Shown: in pieces, positions 25,926-40,863 of the stretch
Layout of the letters: every line of letters starts with the position of its first letter
How positions within the stretch are numbered: the stretch's first letter is position 1
Assembly (NCBI RefSeq): GCF_009727055.1
Contig: NC_052356.1
Location: 1,256,780 to 1,320,779, forward strand
Length of the DNA: 64,000 nucleotides
Source: Benincasa hispida
Lineage: Eukaryota > Streptophyta > Magnoliopsida > Cucurbitales > Cucurbitaceae
Direction: 5' to 3'
Notes under the pieces: model-generated
Seen by the model: only the letters and a program-made list of their open reading frames with translations
What the model was told of the DNA's origin: nothing
Databases searched by the model: none
Translations under genes and position numbers: made by a program

Positions 25926-26384
25926 TCCCGATACATACAACTTGTCATTTCTAGTTCTACAACATTCCAACCTCAAGAAAGTAAGACAAATTAGAGAACT
26001 TCAAGGCAAATTAGAGAACAAAGACAAACATATCTAAAAAAACTGAACCCAAGGTGTAATCGAACCTAAAAAAATTGAACCCAAGGTATGCACGTGCTCT
26101 AATGTGCTAAACATATATTAATTCCAATAACTAAAAATTGAACCCAAGTTTGGCAAAGCATTTCTTAGTTCATAAAACCATAACAAATTAGATACATTGA
26201 CATATCTAACTTTAGTAAGCATTTAATTAAAGAAAAGTGTCAAGTTCTTGCAAGTTCTCTAAAATTAAAGCCCTAACTTTAGCAAAGTAGCAATCCCAAC
26301 TTTGGCAAGTTTTCTAAAATTCAATCTCATTCAAGAACAATATGAAACAAGAGTTTATTATGAGATTCAAGAATATATCTGAGA

Positions 26385-26675
26385 GATTAAACCCTAACTT
26401 TGAAAGTTCAAGCCTCAAAAAAAAAAAAAAAAAAAAAATCAAGCCCTAACTTTAAAGTTCATGCCTCAAACCAAGAAAATCAAGCCCTAACTTTGAAACT
26501 TCATGCCTCAAACTAAGAAAATAAAAAATTAAACCTAATCTAAACAAGATTGAGCCTAATCTAAACAAGAAAATCAAGATTAAGCTTTATCAAACAAAGA
26601 AAATCAAGACTTAAACTCAATCTAAATAAGAAAAACAAGATTAGGCTCTAACTTTGAAAGTTCATGCCGTAAATC
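26385..26675. repeat. Degenerate short-unit repeat
   Basis: Irregularly repeated words CCCTAACTTTGAAAGTTCA, CATGCCTCAAA and AACAAGAAAATCAAG occur about three to five times each, with a run of about 24 A at 26417-26440. It lies in the non-coding part of the CACTA fragment. Confidence 0.5.
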
Positions 26676-26779
26676 TACTTACCTCAATGAAGAATCTCTT
26701 CAAGATTGATGACATAACAAAGATGCATTAAAGGGAAGTGAAAAACTAAGAAGATTTCGAGTGTATTGTGCAAAAAATC

Positions 26780-27050
26780 GACTAAAAGCATTGCAACGGA
26801 TAGATTGCAAATTGACAGTTGGAATTTCTTTTAAATCTGTTTGATAGTCTCACGACGCTAGTAAAAGAGCGTTGCAATGTTGTTCAAGAGGGCAAAATTT
26901 TTCTATCAAAACCCGTAGTGTTGCAATGCTATTGAAAGCGTTGCAACGCTAGGTGCGTGAGATGCGCGCATTTTTCATTTTTTCATCAAAATATGTAGCG
27001 TTGCAATGCTACTTTTTAGCATTGCAACGCTATCTTGTGTATTCTATAAT
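26780..27050. repeat. Cluster of GTTGCAACGCT-type palindromic words
   Basis: Several variants of AGCGTTGCAACGCT, a 14-base palindrome, occur at 26869-26950 and 26998-27032. The same words occur in the family G solo LTRs and at 63360-63540. Confidence 0.55.
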
Positions 27051-27273
27051 TCTTAATGTTTTTAAAACGTCAAGAATCCATTAATTGAACTTGACATTTT
27101 TAAAACGTCAAGTACTGTACTTTCCAGGAAAAAATGCACAACCTCCGCTTTTTAAAATCAATTCTTGACCCTTTTTTCTCTTTAAAATCACCTATTTCTT
27201 GACATTTTTTTTTCATAAAAATGTCAAGTATTTAAAATTGCAAACGTCAAGAAATTTGATTTTTCTTATAATT

Positions 27274-28428
27274 TCAGTCTTTCATTCAATACAATCACTG
27301 AAGCTATAAAGGTATATTTATACAAGAAGGGAAAGGGAACCCTAGAAGGCATAATGGACAAAATAGGTGGGCCCACATTATTCACCAATGAAAAGAATAT
27401 GAGAGTGTACAGAGAGTATTTAATTAATTTGTGGAGCTGTATCCTCTAATTGAGTTTTTTCCTTCACAAAGCATACATGTCATCTATAGTTGAATTTGTA
27501 ATTTGGGGAAGAGAAGACTAGACTTTTAGTTACCTCATATGGAACCATAATGGTCTATTTATAGGAGATTTGATCTTAATCCTACTAGGATTTAAATATG
27601 AGATTTAATCCTCTTAGGATTAGGATATGACATTTCATAATTCCAAACAAGCTAGATTAAACCTTATCTTATCTTATATTATCTTGATTTTTAACTTTAT
27701 TTGGTAAGCCAAAAGTCACTCCCAACAACAAGTATTATGATAAGTAACTTCTAGTAAAACATTTTGAATTATCATATGCTAGGATTATTCGAAATTCGGA
27801 TTCAAATGATTTACAACTCCAATATTTTTCTGGCATATTTCTTGCAACTTGGAATTTGGGAACAAAACAGGTCACCCTTTTAAATTTCCTTGTGTTTTCA
27901 TCTAAAAAAGATCAACTTGCACATCACGTTTCAAATGAGTTCCAAATAAATAATCAACTATAAATAGTGTATATATTTATTTGAACCAACTATTAATAGT
28001 ATGCTGGTAATATTTTATTTATCAATTTGATTAAATCTTTTTCAACTATTTTATTTTTGAAATTTACAAATATAACAATGAGTAGATTTCGTATAATGAT
28101 TTTTTTTCGAAAATAACAAAATTGACATGCAACTCATAGAAAATATTTAAAATATCCAAAATGTCTAATCGAAATCTACTAGTGATAGATTTCTATTACT
28201 AATAACTTCAGTTAGTAATGGAATGACAATAACAGAGACTATCGTTGATCGAACTATACCACTTTCATAATTGACTTCAATCAAAATGATACTACTTTTA
28301 TAATTGACTGGAAGACGATCAAGATAGTGAATTCATATTTTCTTCAAATCATATACATATAGATAAAGGGACAGTTGCAAATATAGACATTAGACCCAAA
28401 ATATTACCAGATATAACATAATGTAAAC
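27274..28428. other. AT-rich non-coding sequence upstream of the peroxidase gene
   Basis: No gene or complete element is recognised. A stretch around 27480-27730 has the look of a short copia LTR (TTATAGGAGATTTG and repeated CCT(A/C)(C/T)TAGGATT words), but I could not place its ends. Confidence 0.4.
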
Positions 28429-28583
28429 AAAATTACAAATATGACCAAATTTAAATAGTTTATCAATGATAGACCATATTATTGGTAGAAGTCTATCAAT
28501 GACATTGATAGATCATATCACTGGTATTGTCTATCAACAATAGAAGTTTATCGCTAATAGATTTGACTATATTTGTAATTTTT
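28429..28583. mobile_element. Foldback MITE (copy 1) in the peroxidase upstream region
   Basis: About 155 bp. The outer arms AAATTACAAATATGACCAAAT and its near reverse complement ATTTGACTATATTTGTAATT bound the element. Inside are repeated TCTATCAATGATAG / AGAAGTCTATCA words. It is the same family as the cleaner hairpin at 62631-62788. It ends about 310 bp before the peroxidase start codon. Confidence 0.6.
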
Positions 28584-28836
28584 TTTAAAATGATGTTATA
28601 CACTTAATTATTATTCTTAAAATGTCATCGATTACAATTACCTATATATAAAATACGATCCTATTGGGCTCATGGGCTGTTTCCCCTAACATATGTTTTA
28701 ATATAATTTTCTTTTATCATTAAGTCAAAGCGTAGAGAATTTCATTATTGAATAATTGCACGTCTCGGTATTGAGCTGGAATAATGAAATCGTGCAAGCC
28801 ATTCCAGCCAATCATTTAGATCTTCTTTTTTTCCAT

Positions 28837-28845
28837 TATATATAT
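28837..28845 (+). promoter_or_regulatory. Probable TATA box of the peroxidase gene
   Basis: TATATATAG lies about 50 bp before the ATG at 28893, leaving room for a 5' UTR of about 20-25 bases. It is the best TATA match close to the start codon. No transcript evidence is available here. Confidence 0.5.
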
Positions 28846-28892
28846 AGAGAGAGGGAGTTTGATTATACAGCTCCATTTGGTTAGCCATAACA

Positions 28893-32830
<3,938 letters not shown>

Positions 32831-33344
32831 ATTATTATGTATATGATGATCATAAAATTCTCTCCCTAGTAAGTTTTTCCACATCTAAAGCCGTCATCCT
32901 AATCCTTTTTGTGTGAATTATTTCATTTACAAAAACATAACTTTCAATTTCGTCCATTTAAATTTAGTGTTAATCATGTAGTATTTATGTCGACAAATTA
33001 ATTATAGCCTGTCAACTTCTTTTAAAATATATTTAAATTCAATTAACATGAAGCATGTATCTTCTACAGAAAAATTTAAGGTTTGAATCCTGCATTAAAG
33101 CACTCAAATAATTCAAAATTAGATTTGAGTGATTCAATTTTTTAATTGTCTTAATAGGTTCAATGAACTATCTTGGATGTTTTAATGACATTAATGGTTA
33201 TGAAAAATATTTTAGGAAAAATAACTCTTTTGGTCGGTCCTTCATGCTTGATTGGGTTGTTTTTGAGTACTTTCAAAGTTTTACCTTTGAACTTCTGAAG
33301 TTCTACATTTTTTGTCAGACTCTTGTGAGCACTTTTGATCTCTA
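32831..33344. other. Peroxidase 3' flank, AT-rich
   Basis: No further gene is seen. No strong AATAAA signal was found close behind the stop. The short frame at 33163-33384 overlaps the copia LTR and shows no known motif. Confidence 0.4.
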
Positions 33345-33683
33345 TGTTGAAAGCATTGATGAACCCACTTTAAATTCACTCTAAATCTCAAAAACTTTTA
33401 AGAGAAGAAACTTGTTCTCTTACAAAACTCAGTTTCTTTTTACACTTCAGTTTGTTTCTATTGATTTTGATTCTTTTCTCTTGCATACAAATGAGGAAAA
33501 TGAACTCTTTATATAGTACTCAAGAGACACTTCCTAAAAGACACAAAATAAATGAAGTATATGTATACATACCATTCATGTACTTGAACAATTACATGTA
33601 TCTAGAAATGCATGTATCTTGAAGTTAGAAATGTATCTAGGAATGTGTTATCCATAATGTATCTAGCTTATTAATTTCTAATA
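33345..33683 (-). repeat. 3' LTR of the truncated copia element
   Basis: About 340 bp. The start follows the purine-rich tract directly (the TG is mutated to TA). The end CAACA is chosen by position and sequence, because no second LTR is available for comparison. A TATATAAAG on the - strand near 33508-33518 is a plausible LTR TATA box. Confidence 0.45.
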
Positions 33684-33729
33684 TGCCCCCTTAAGCTAGA
33701 CTTCCCTAACTCCGAGCTTCTCTTTCATT

Positions 33730-35168
33730 TTCAAGAATAAGTCTGTCTTTAATGCTTTTGTGAATATTTCTGCAACTTGATCTTGTGTCTTGCAATACTT
33801 TATATATACTTTTCCATCTTTGATCAATTCTCTGATGGAATGATACTTGATCTGTATGTGTTTGCTTCTTCAATGAAAAACTGGATTCTTCGAAAGTGAA
33901 ATAGATGATTTATTGTCACAGAAATGAAGGTCCCTTTCTCTTTGAGGACACTTCAATTCATGTAGTACCTTTCTAAGCCAAAGTGCTTGAAAACTAGCTG
34001 CAGACAAAGAAATGTATTCAGCTTCCGTTGTTGACAATGCTACAGCGTCCTGCTTCTTTGATGCCCACGAAACTACTCCATAACCAATATTAAATACATA
34101 CCCAGAGGTACTTTTGAAATCATCAATATTTCCTCTCTAATCACTATCATTGTAGCCAACAAGAATATTATCCCCATTCCTTTTATAGTGGATTCCATGA
34201 TCAACAGTTCCAAGAATATATCTAAAAACTCTCTTTTCAGCTTTCCAATGACTTCTCTTTGGTGATGCCATAAATCTACTCAATAAATTTACTGAGAACA
34301 TAAGATTAAGTCTAGTTGTAGATACATTAAACTTCCAACAAGACTTCTATAGATAGTGGCATTAAAAGCTTTACTATCATCATGCTTGCAACTTTAAACC
34401 CAGTTCCATAGAAGTACTAGTAGGATAAGCATTCTCCATTTTAAACTTTATCAACAAATCTTTTGCATATTTCTTTTGGAAAATTGCAATCTCATTATCA
34501 CCTTGTTTAACTTCAATACCAAGAAAGTAATGAAGTAAACCCATATCAATCATCTCAAATTCTTTCTTCATGCTCTCTTTGAACTCGTCAATCATCATGT
34601 TTGAATTTCTCGTAAACATTAAATCATCAACATATAGACAAATCATCAAGAAATTACCATTTTCGTCTTCTTTGGTGTAGAGAGCATGTTCATATGGACA
34701 TCTTCTGAAATCATCCTTCAAGAAAAAATTATTGATACATTTGTACCAGGCTTTTGGTGCTTGCTTTAGCCCATACAATGCTTTCTTCAATCGGCACACC
34801 TTATTTTCTTCTCCAATTTTGGCATAACCAGGGGGCTGATCAACATAAATTTCGTCCTCTAAATACCCATTTAGAAATGCTGACTTGACATCCATTTGAT
34901 GAACTTTTTAGTTATTTTGTGCTGCAAGGGCTAACATCAAACGAACAGTCTCCAAGCGAGTTACTGGTGCAAAAACTTCTTCATAATCCACACCAAACTT
35001 TTGTTTGTAATCTTTTACTATAAGTCTGACCTTGTATTTATGCACTTCTCCATTTTGCTTCAGTTTTGTTATATAGATCCATTTGACTCCAAGAGCTTTT
35101 CTATTCTCTGGTAATTTGACTAACTCCCATGTCTCGTTTCTTCTGATTGCATTAATCTCTTGATCCAT
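33730..35168 (-). pseudogene. Copia reverse transcriptase and RNase H, broken
   Basis: RT opens at 35168 with MDQEINAIRRNETWELV and continues to 34380. It includes the KALYGLKQAPKAWY block near 34760-34800 and the catalytic YVDDL near 34628-34642. A stop splits it at about 34905. RNase H follows, frameshifted, to about 33740, with a segment around VVSWASKKQD near 34060 and a TEAEYISLSAASFQ block near 33990-34030. A stop in the RNase H interval at 34139-34141 (- strand) also breaks it. Confidence 0.8.
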
Positions 35169-35177
35169 TGCATCTTT

Positions 35178-36811
35178 CTATTTCTCATCTTGAATTGCTT
35201 CTTCAAAGTATATAGGATCAACATCTGCAAATAAAGAAAAATCAGCATGTTCATCATCTTGTATTCTTCTTGAAGTATTATAGATCTCTTGAATATTTCT
35301 TGTCTTCCTTGGAGTAGTTTCTTCATCACTTATGGAGTGTGATGAAGAAGGTGAAGTCAGTGGTTGAGTCTCTTCAATCTCCAAGTCTCGAGCATCTCCT
35401 TTGCCATTCATGTCAACAAGTAATGGATTTTGGTCTTTATTTGGTGCATCCCATTGCCAGAATTTTACTTCATCGAACTTGATATCTCGACTAATAATAA
35501 CTTTCTTACTTACAAGGTTGTATAATCTATAAGCCTTGGAGTTTTCATTGTACCCAACAAAAATGCATTTTTCTGATTTATCATCTAGTTTACCTCTTTT
35601 CTCATTTGAAATATGAGAGTAAGCAATACACCCAAACACTAAGCAATACACCCAAACACTCTTAGGTGACTAACAACTGGTTTCAATTCGCTCCATGCTT
35701 CTTGATGACTAATACCTTGCATACTTTTAGTTGAAGCTCTATTTAGGAGATAAACAACACAAGTTACTACATCTCCCCAAAATTGATCTGGAAGTTTCTT
35801 GGCCTTCAACATACTTCTTACATGTTCCATTATTATTCTGTTTTTCCTCTTTGCAACTCTGTTTTGTTGAGCAGTTCTTCGAACAGTCTTCTAATGCTTG
35901 ATTCCATTTTCCTTCAAGAAATCTACAAAGACTATATATTTTCCTCCACGATCCGAATGCAATGCTTTCAATTTCAAGTTACTTTCATTTTCCACCATTG
36001 CTTTGAATGTCTTGAAACATTCAAAAGTAGAGCTATTTTCTTTTAGCAGATAAATCCACGTTTTCTGACTGTAGTCATCAATAAATGTGAGAAAATAACG
36101 ATTACCTCCATGTGTAGTGGTTCTCATGGGTCCGCATAAGTCTGTATGGACAAGCTCGAGAGGTTTTGATGCTCTCCAAGAACCTCCAGTCGGAAATGAA
36201 TTTCGATGATGCTTTTCGAAAACACATGCTTCACAAAGTTGATCTTCCATTTTAATATTTGGCATTCCTCTCACCATATGTTTTTGACACATGTGAGACA
36301 AAATCTCAAAACTCAGGTGCCCTAATCGACAATGCCACAACCATGAAGAGTCATGTACTAAAGTTTCAAAACAAACAAACTTCTCATAGCATATTTTAAT
36401 TGGAAACATTTTGTTGTGGGTCATGCGTACCTTCATTATGAGACTTCCATTCTAGGTTCTAATCTCACATACGTTATCTTTAAAGATAACATCATGTCCT
36501 CTTAGGAGAAGTTTCCCAACATTTAAAAGATTGTGTTTGAGACCTGAAATATAGTACACATCAATAATTCTTTTTGCTCCCTTTTTTGTCTTAACAAGAA
36601 TATCTCATTTTCCTTTGACCTTAAGCTTCTTATTGTCACCAGTCTTCACTACATTTTGATGAGATTCATCTAAGGATATAAAAATATTCTTTCTTCCTGT
36701 CATGTGGTTACTGCAACCACTCTCAAGATACCATATTTCCTTAGTGCTTGTTTCTTGGATGTTGAATGTGAGGAAGAGAAGATCTTGATCATTATCTTGT
36801 TGCTCATGCAT
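35178..36811 (-). pseudogene. Copia protease and integrase, broken by a 20-bp duplication
   Basis: Protease piece at 36605-36811: the active-site block reads ESGCSNHMTG where copia elements have DSGCSNHM. The GAG-pre-integrase and integrase begin at 36436, with LWHCRLGHLSFE near 36330, the zinc-binding CEACVFEKHHR block near 36220 and a core with TDLCGPM near 36130. A stop separates 35891 from the next piece at 35830. At 35621-35660 a 20-bp tandem duplication shifts the frame after FGCIA. The acidic linker to RT continues to 35178. Confidence 0.78.
35621..35660. repeat. 20-bp perfect tandem duplication in the copia integrase
   Basis: AAGCAATACACCCAAACACT occurs twice in a row (35621-35640 and 35641-35660). 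Because 20 is not a multiple of three, it shifts the frame and duplicates the residues around VFGCIAY. Confidence 0.9.
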
Positions 36812-36829
36812 TAGAGTGGTTTCTGCTTG

Positions 36830-37302
36830 ATTAGAATTAGCCTTCTTAGACCAACAGTCTACTTGAAAATTTCCATAACGTCTACAATTGAAACATTGTA
36901 TATGAGAAAAATCTCCACGACCACCACTTCTTCCTCTTCCTCTATTTGAACTTCTTCCCCTTCCTCTATTTGAAGAAGATTGATTGTCTCTGCTCTATGA
37001 CCTAAATTTGTTATGACGTTGGATCGTCCATTGCTTCTACCGCCACATCCACCTCTTCTTCCACCAGATCGCCCTCTAGAGGAGGATTGCATATGAAAAG
37101 CTTCTTTAGAAGGAGTAGAATCAAACAACTTCAATCTGAGCTCATGAGATTGAAGAGATCCCATTAAGCTATTGATGGAGAGAGTTGACAAATCTTTGGA
37201 TTCTTCAATTGCTACAATAATATGCTCATATCTTCTAGTCATGCTTCTAAGGATCTTTTCAACCACCCTTTGATCTTCGATTGTTTCTCCATTTGATCTC
37301 AA
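36830..37302 (-). pseudogene. Copia gag, C-terminal part
   Basis: It encodes the second half of copia Gag: VVEKILRSMTRRYEHIIVAI (about 37200-37260), a SLQSHELRL block, a Gly/Arg-rich RNA-binding stretch (about 37020-37090), and a CCHC knuckle remnant (about 36850-36900, ending VDCWSKK). The N-terminal half expected at the 5' side is missing. Confidence 0.7.
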
Positions 37303-37759
37303 TTAATTAACAATTAAGAGAACACAGTTGAAAAAACTATACTCTTTAGAGTCTCTACCTATATAACTTTGTTGCTAAAGCAAATTCTAAATAACTTTGG
37401 AGTCTAGCCTATCGCTTGAAGCTTCTTATTTTTGCACATTAACTTTTAATAATGAAAACTTTGGATTACCTACCATTTCATCTCATTAATTATTTAAAAA
37501 AAAAAAACAAAAAAACACACCAAAACATATAATGAAAAAAAATTATAAACTAACTTTTTATAATTTAACTTGATAATTAAATTAAGGGCTTAGGTAGATG
37601 ACTAAAAAAAGATTTTTTTAAAAAGTTATTTTTCATTTAAACATTTTTTATAAAAGAAAAAAATTGCAATCGATAGAAAATCTAAAATATATAATTGCAA
37701 GTGTATCACAAACATATGAAAAATTGCATATTGGCAAAATTCTCAAATTTGAATTTTCG

Positions 37760-38931
37760 TTTATTTCGTATTTCAATTTTGTCTTTTTAATAAATTCACT
37801 TTTTTAGTATATCAGTCAATAGATATATCAAATTAAAAGTATATCAGTTGTGTATTTTTTTTTTCATTGATTTATGTATATATATATATATATTTTGTTT
37901 TCTGTTTGCACCAATATGTGTTATCCCTTATTTCACTTTTTTTTAAATCTCTTTTGTAGGTTTTTTTTTTCTTTTAAATGTTTTTCTTTTTGTAGTCATA
38001 CAATTTGTAGGCTCTATATTTTTGCTTATTTAGGTTCAAAGCTTAATTTATAATTATTCTTAAACTAGTTTTGTATTAAAAATTAACAACAATCTATCAA
38101 AAGAGTATATTGCATGATGTATATAACATATTTTGATATACTACTGATATATTTTAGGTATATAAGTTATTTAATATACTTAAATAGAGTATATAGTATT
38201 GATATAATGTAATAATCTCTAATCGTTGTTGTTGATCATCCTAACTTACTTGCCCATCAGTGAAAATTTCTTATATATAGAGAGATTATTTATGAGGAAA
38301 GTGCAAGAAAATTGTTGTTGAAGTTTTTTGATGCCATGAGGAGAATTTATACTATTGATATATTAAATTTAAGGTATATCATTAATATATTAGTGATATA
38401 TTTACTTTTATTTAAAAATGTGAGTTACAATTGATTTTAGTTTTTATATCCTCGTTATGGTTAAGCTTTCAATAGTGTTTTTTTCGATTGTAATTAATGG
38501 GGTGATGAACAATGCTATGTGGAATATAAAACTATTGATAGTTTGGGTTGATGTAGTGATATTTTTTAGACTTTTTGAATTTCATGGGAAGAAAAATCTA
38601 ACTTGATGCATCTACCACTAATATTTGAAGTATATCATATTTCAATCATTAATAACTTCCGATACTAAAATATGACGGTATCATTTAATCGATATTTCAA
38701 GTGTATCAGACATCAATTAATAATTATTACTTCAATTAAAACATTTTGTATCATTTTATGGATATTTTAAGTATATCGACAGTGTATCTTACAACAATCA
38801 ACATTCATTTTATACCATAAGTCAAAGAACATTCGTTTGAAATAAAACATAAATCTACATTCATTTCGTATCAACGGTCAATGAACATTCGTTTGAAGTA
38901 AAATATAAATCTATCAATTTATTGATATTAT
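37760..38931. repeat. AT-rich repeat block with recurring TATATCA words, left part
   Basis: Irregular repeats of phrases such as ATTTCAAGTATATCA, ATATCATTTTATTGATATTT, GAACATTCGTTTGAAATAAAA and TTAATAATTA. Unit lengths vary, so it is not a simple satellite. No coding sense. A family T solo LTR separates it from the right part. Confidence 0.55.
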
Positions 38932-40858
38932 TGAAGGAATCGTGAGGTCCACAGCGAAAGCGCGGATCGTTCTCAATTTCCAATTTTCACATAATACAAA
39001 ATTTAGAGAAAAAGTATGCAATTCAAACAGAAATATACAACATGCTTTTAGAATAAATAGAGAGGTTTGGGTCTAGATTACTTACCCTTGAAGCCAAATA
39101 AGTCTTCATGTATTTCCTCTCCAAATGGTCACGAACAAAAATGACAACCCAACTTTGGACACCACAAAAAGGTAATCCTCTGTATTCTCCTTAGGAGTGA
39201 GAATTATTGTAGGTGTGGGCTCTATATATTTTGGGAAGAGGGAGAGAAGAATTGAGAGGAATGAGTTTCCTGAGAAAAAACACACAGACACCCACTATGA
39301 TCAACCCTCTGTGAAGAAGATGTAAAAACGAAAAAGAAAAAAAAAAAACTCTTCCACAATTGATTGGGGAGAGAAAACAGGGAGACAGGGTTATAACTCC
39401 CTCCTAAATTAAATTTAAAAAATCTAATTTAATAAAAGTTTAATATATATATATATATGATAACCAACTTATCATATAATATATATTAAACTATATATTA
39501 AATCAAATATAACATATAACTTATAGTTTTTATATTGTATCAAATACAATATAACCTATAGTATGAATTCTCTCAATCAATCATGATATTTAATATAAAT
39601 CAAATTCATATTAAGCTTAATTATATGAATCCAATCCATATAATTAGTATTTAAATCATATTCAAATATTTAATTCCTCTCAAAATAAACTTTATATTAT
39701 AATGTATCAAATATATTATATTAATTATATCACATATAATTAATTTAAATTAATTACATCATATATAATTTAACTCCCTCAATTAATTTGAACAATTCAA
39801 ATTAATCCAAAATTAATTCTCTATAATCCCTGTTGAGTACAGAAGGAACCTTATGGACTTGTAGATTGAAGCTCCGTATTTGGATAATTAATTAAATCCA
39901 ACATCCATTAACTATCCACTTCATTAAAGACCGACAGTTGTACACTTTACAATATAGATATATTTCTGTGTTCATTGGATATGACCAATCAATAGGACAA
40001 TGACCATTCACAAATTGCTCGTAAGTACAACTGGACCAAAATTACCATTTTGCCCCTGGAGTTTCATCTAACTTCTTAATTACCACCGATCCCTCTAATG
40101 AACAATAAGTCATAGTTCAACTATGACCAATACCCTTCTCAGACCAAGAGAGGGTGCGGCGCCACATTGTTCAAGCCCCGAAATCAACCATTAAGGGAAA
40201 AATTTATCTACTTATCCCAACGTTAGGGAATGAGCGATTTCCATCTTGTTTAATTGTGTTCCCAGCTCCCCAATCAGACGAATCCCCAAAATGGTAGGCT
40301 TATTAAGCCGGCAATCTGGCCAATCTCATTTATACAAATCAAAGAACCGCCTTCAAAGGCAGGAGTTCATAACTCACTTAGGATTCAGGTCATTTCACCT
40401 ATAGTCATCCTGGTGAAATGTAAGTCTTTATTATTAATGATATTATATAATGAAACTATTCTCTTCGTAGTTCGGTCTTATACAAACCCCTTTGTATAGA
40501 ACACCCTCGCTCACATGTCTCTACATGAATGATCAGGATCAAATAATTAATAGCATTTTACACCAATTGTTACATGTACAAAGTGGGTCATATTCGTAGT
40601 GTCACAAGGATAAGGTACCCAATCTTATCCATCTACTATAGACCATTTAGATTATCACTTAAACATGATCCACCTGTATGTCTCTACATATATGTTTAAA
40701 CTACAGAAGAGAACCTCAGATGTTAGTTTATTGGTTTTATGGGTTAATGCTACTAAATGTCAAATAAAATACCTTGTATTTTATTAAATAAATAAATCGT
40801 TTATACACTAAAATTACAAACTACAGAACCCACGAAATTTAGGACATCAACTCCAACA
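38932..40858 (-). mobile_element. Family T solo LTR (copy F)
   Basis: 1927 bp, starting TGAAGGAATC and ending CTCCAACA on +. On the - strand it begins TGTTGGAGTTGATGTCCTAAA. There is an exact 5-bp target duplication, ATTAT, at 38927-38931 and 40859-40863. The shared family block (reverse complement of GACACTACGAATATGACCC) is near 40585-40605. No internal region. Confidence 0.9.
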
Positions 40859-40863
40859 ATTAT

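Larger units (their letters stand above)
24171..27273 (-). mobile_element. CACTA (En/Spm) transposon fragment
   Basis: The 5' end of the element is at the right. On the - strand the terminus near 27273 reads AATTATAAGAAAAATC, a decayed form of the CACTACAAGAAAAAT end typical of plant CACTA elements. Inward from it are repeated ACTTGAC(A/G)TTTT-type words (27055-27260), resembling subterminal repeats. The TNP2-like transposase follows at 24185-25925. The other end is lost at the junction with LTR copy C. Confidence 0.65.
33345..37306 (-). mobile_element. Ty1/copia retrotransposon, 5'-truncated
   Basis: On the - strand the order is gag (C-terminal half), protease, integrase, RT, RNase H, purine tract and LTR. 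Integrase lies before RT, which defines copia. The coding similarity stops inside gag at about 37306, and no 5' LTR, leader or gag N-terminus is found beyond it. The 3' LTR is about 33345-33683: the purine tract AAGGGGGCAT (- strand) lies just before its TATTAGAAAT start and it ends TTTCAACA. Stops and a 20-bp duplication disable pol. Confidence 0.8.
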
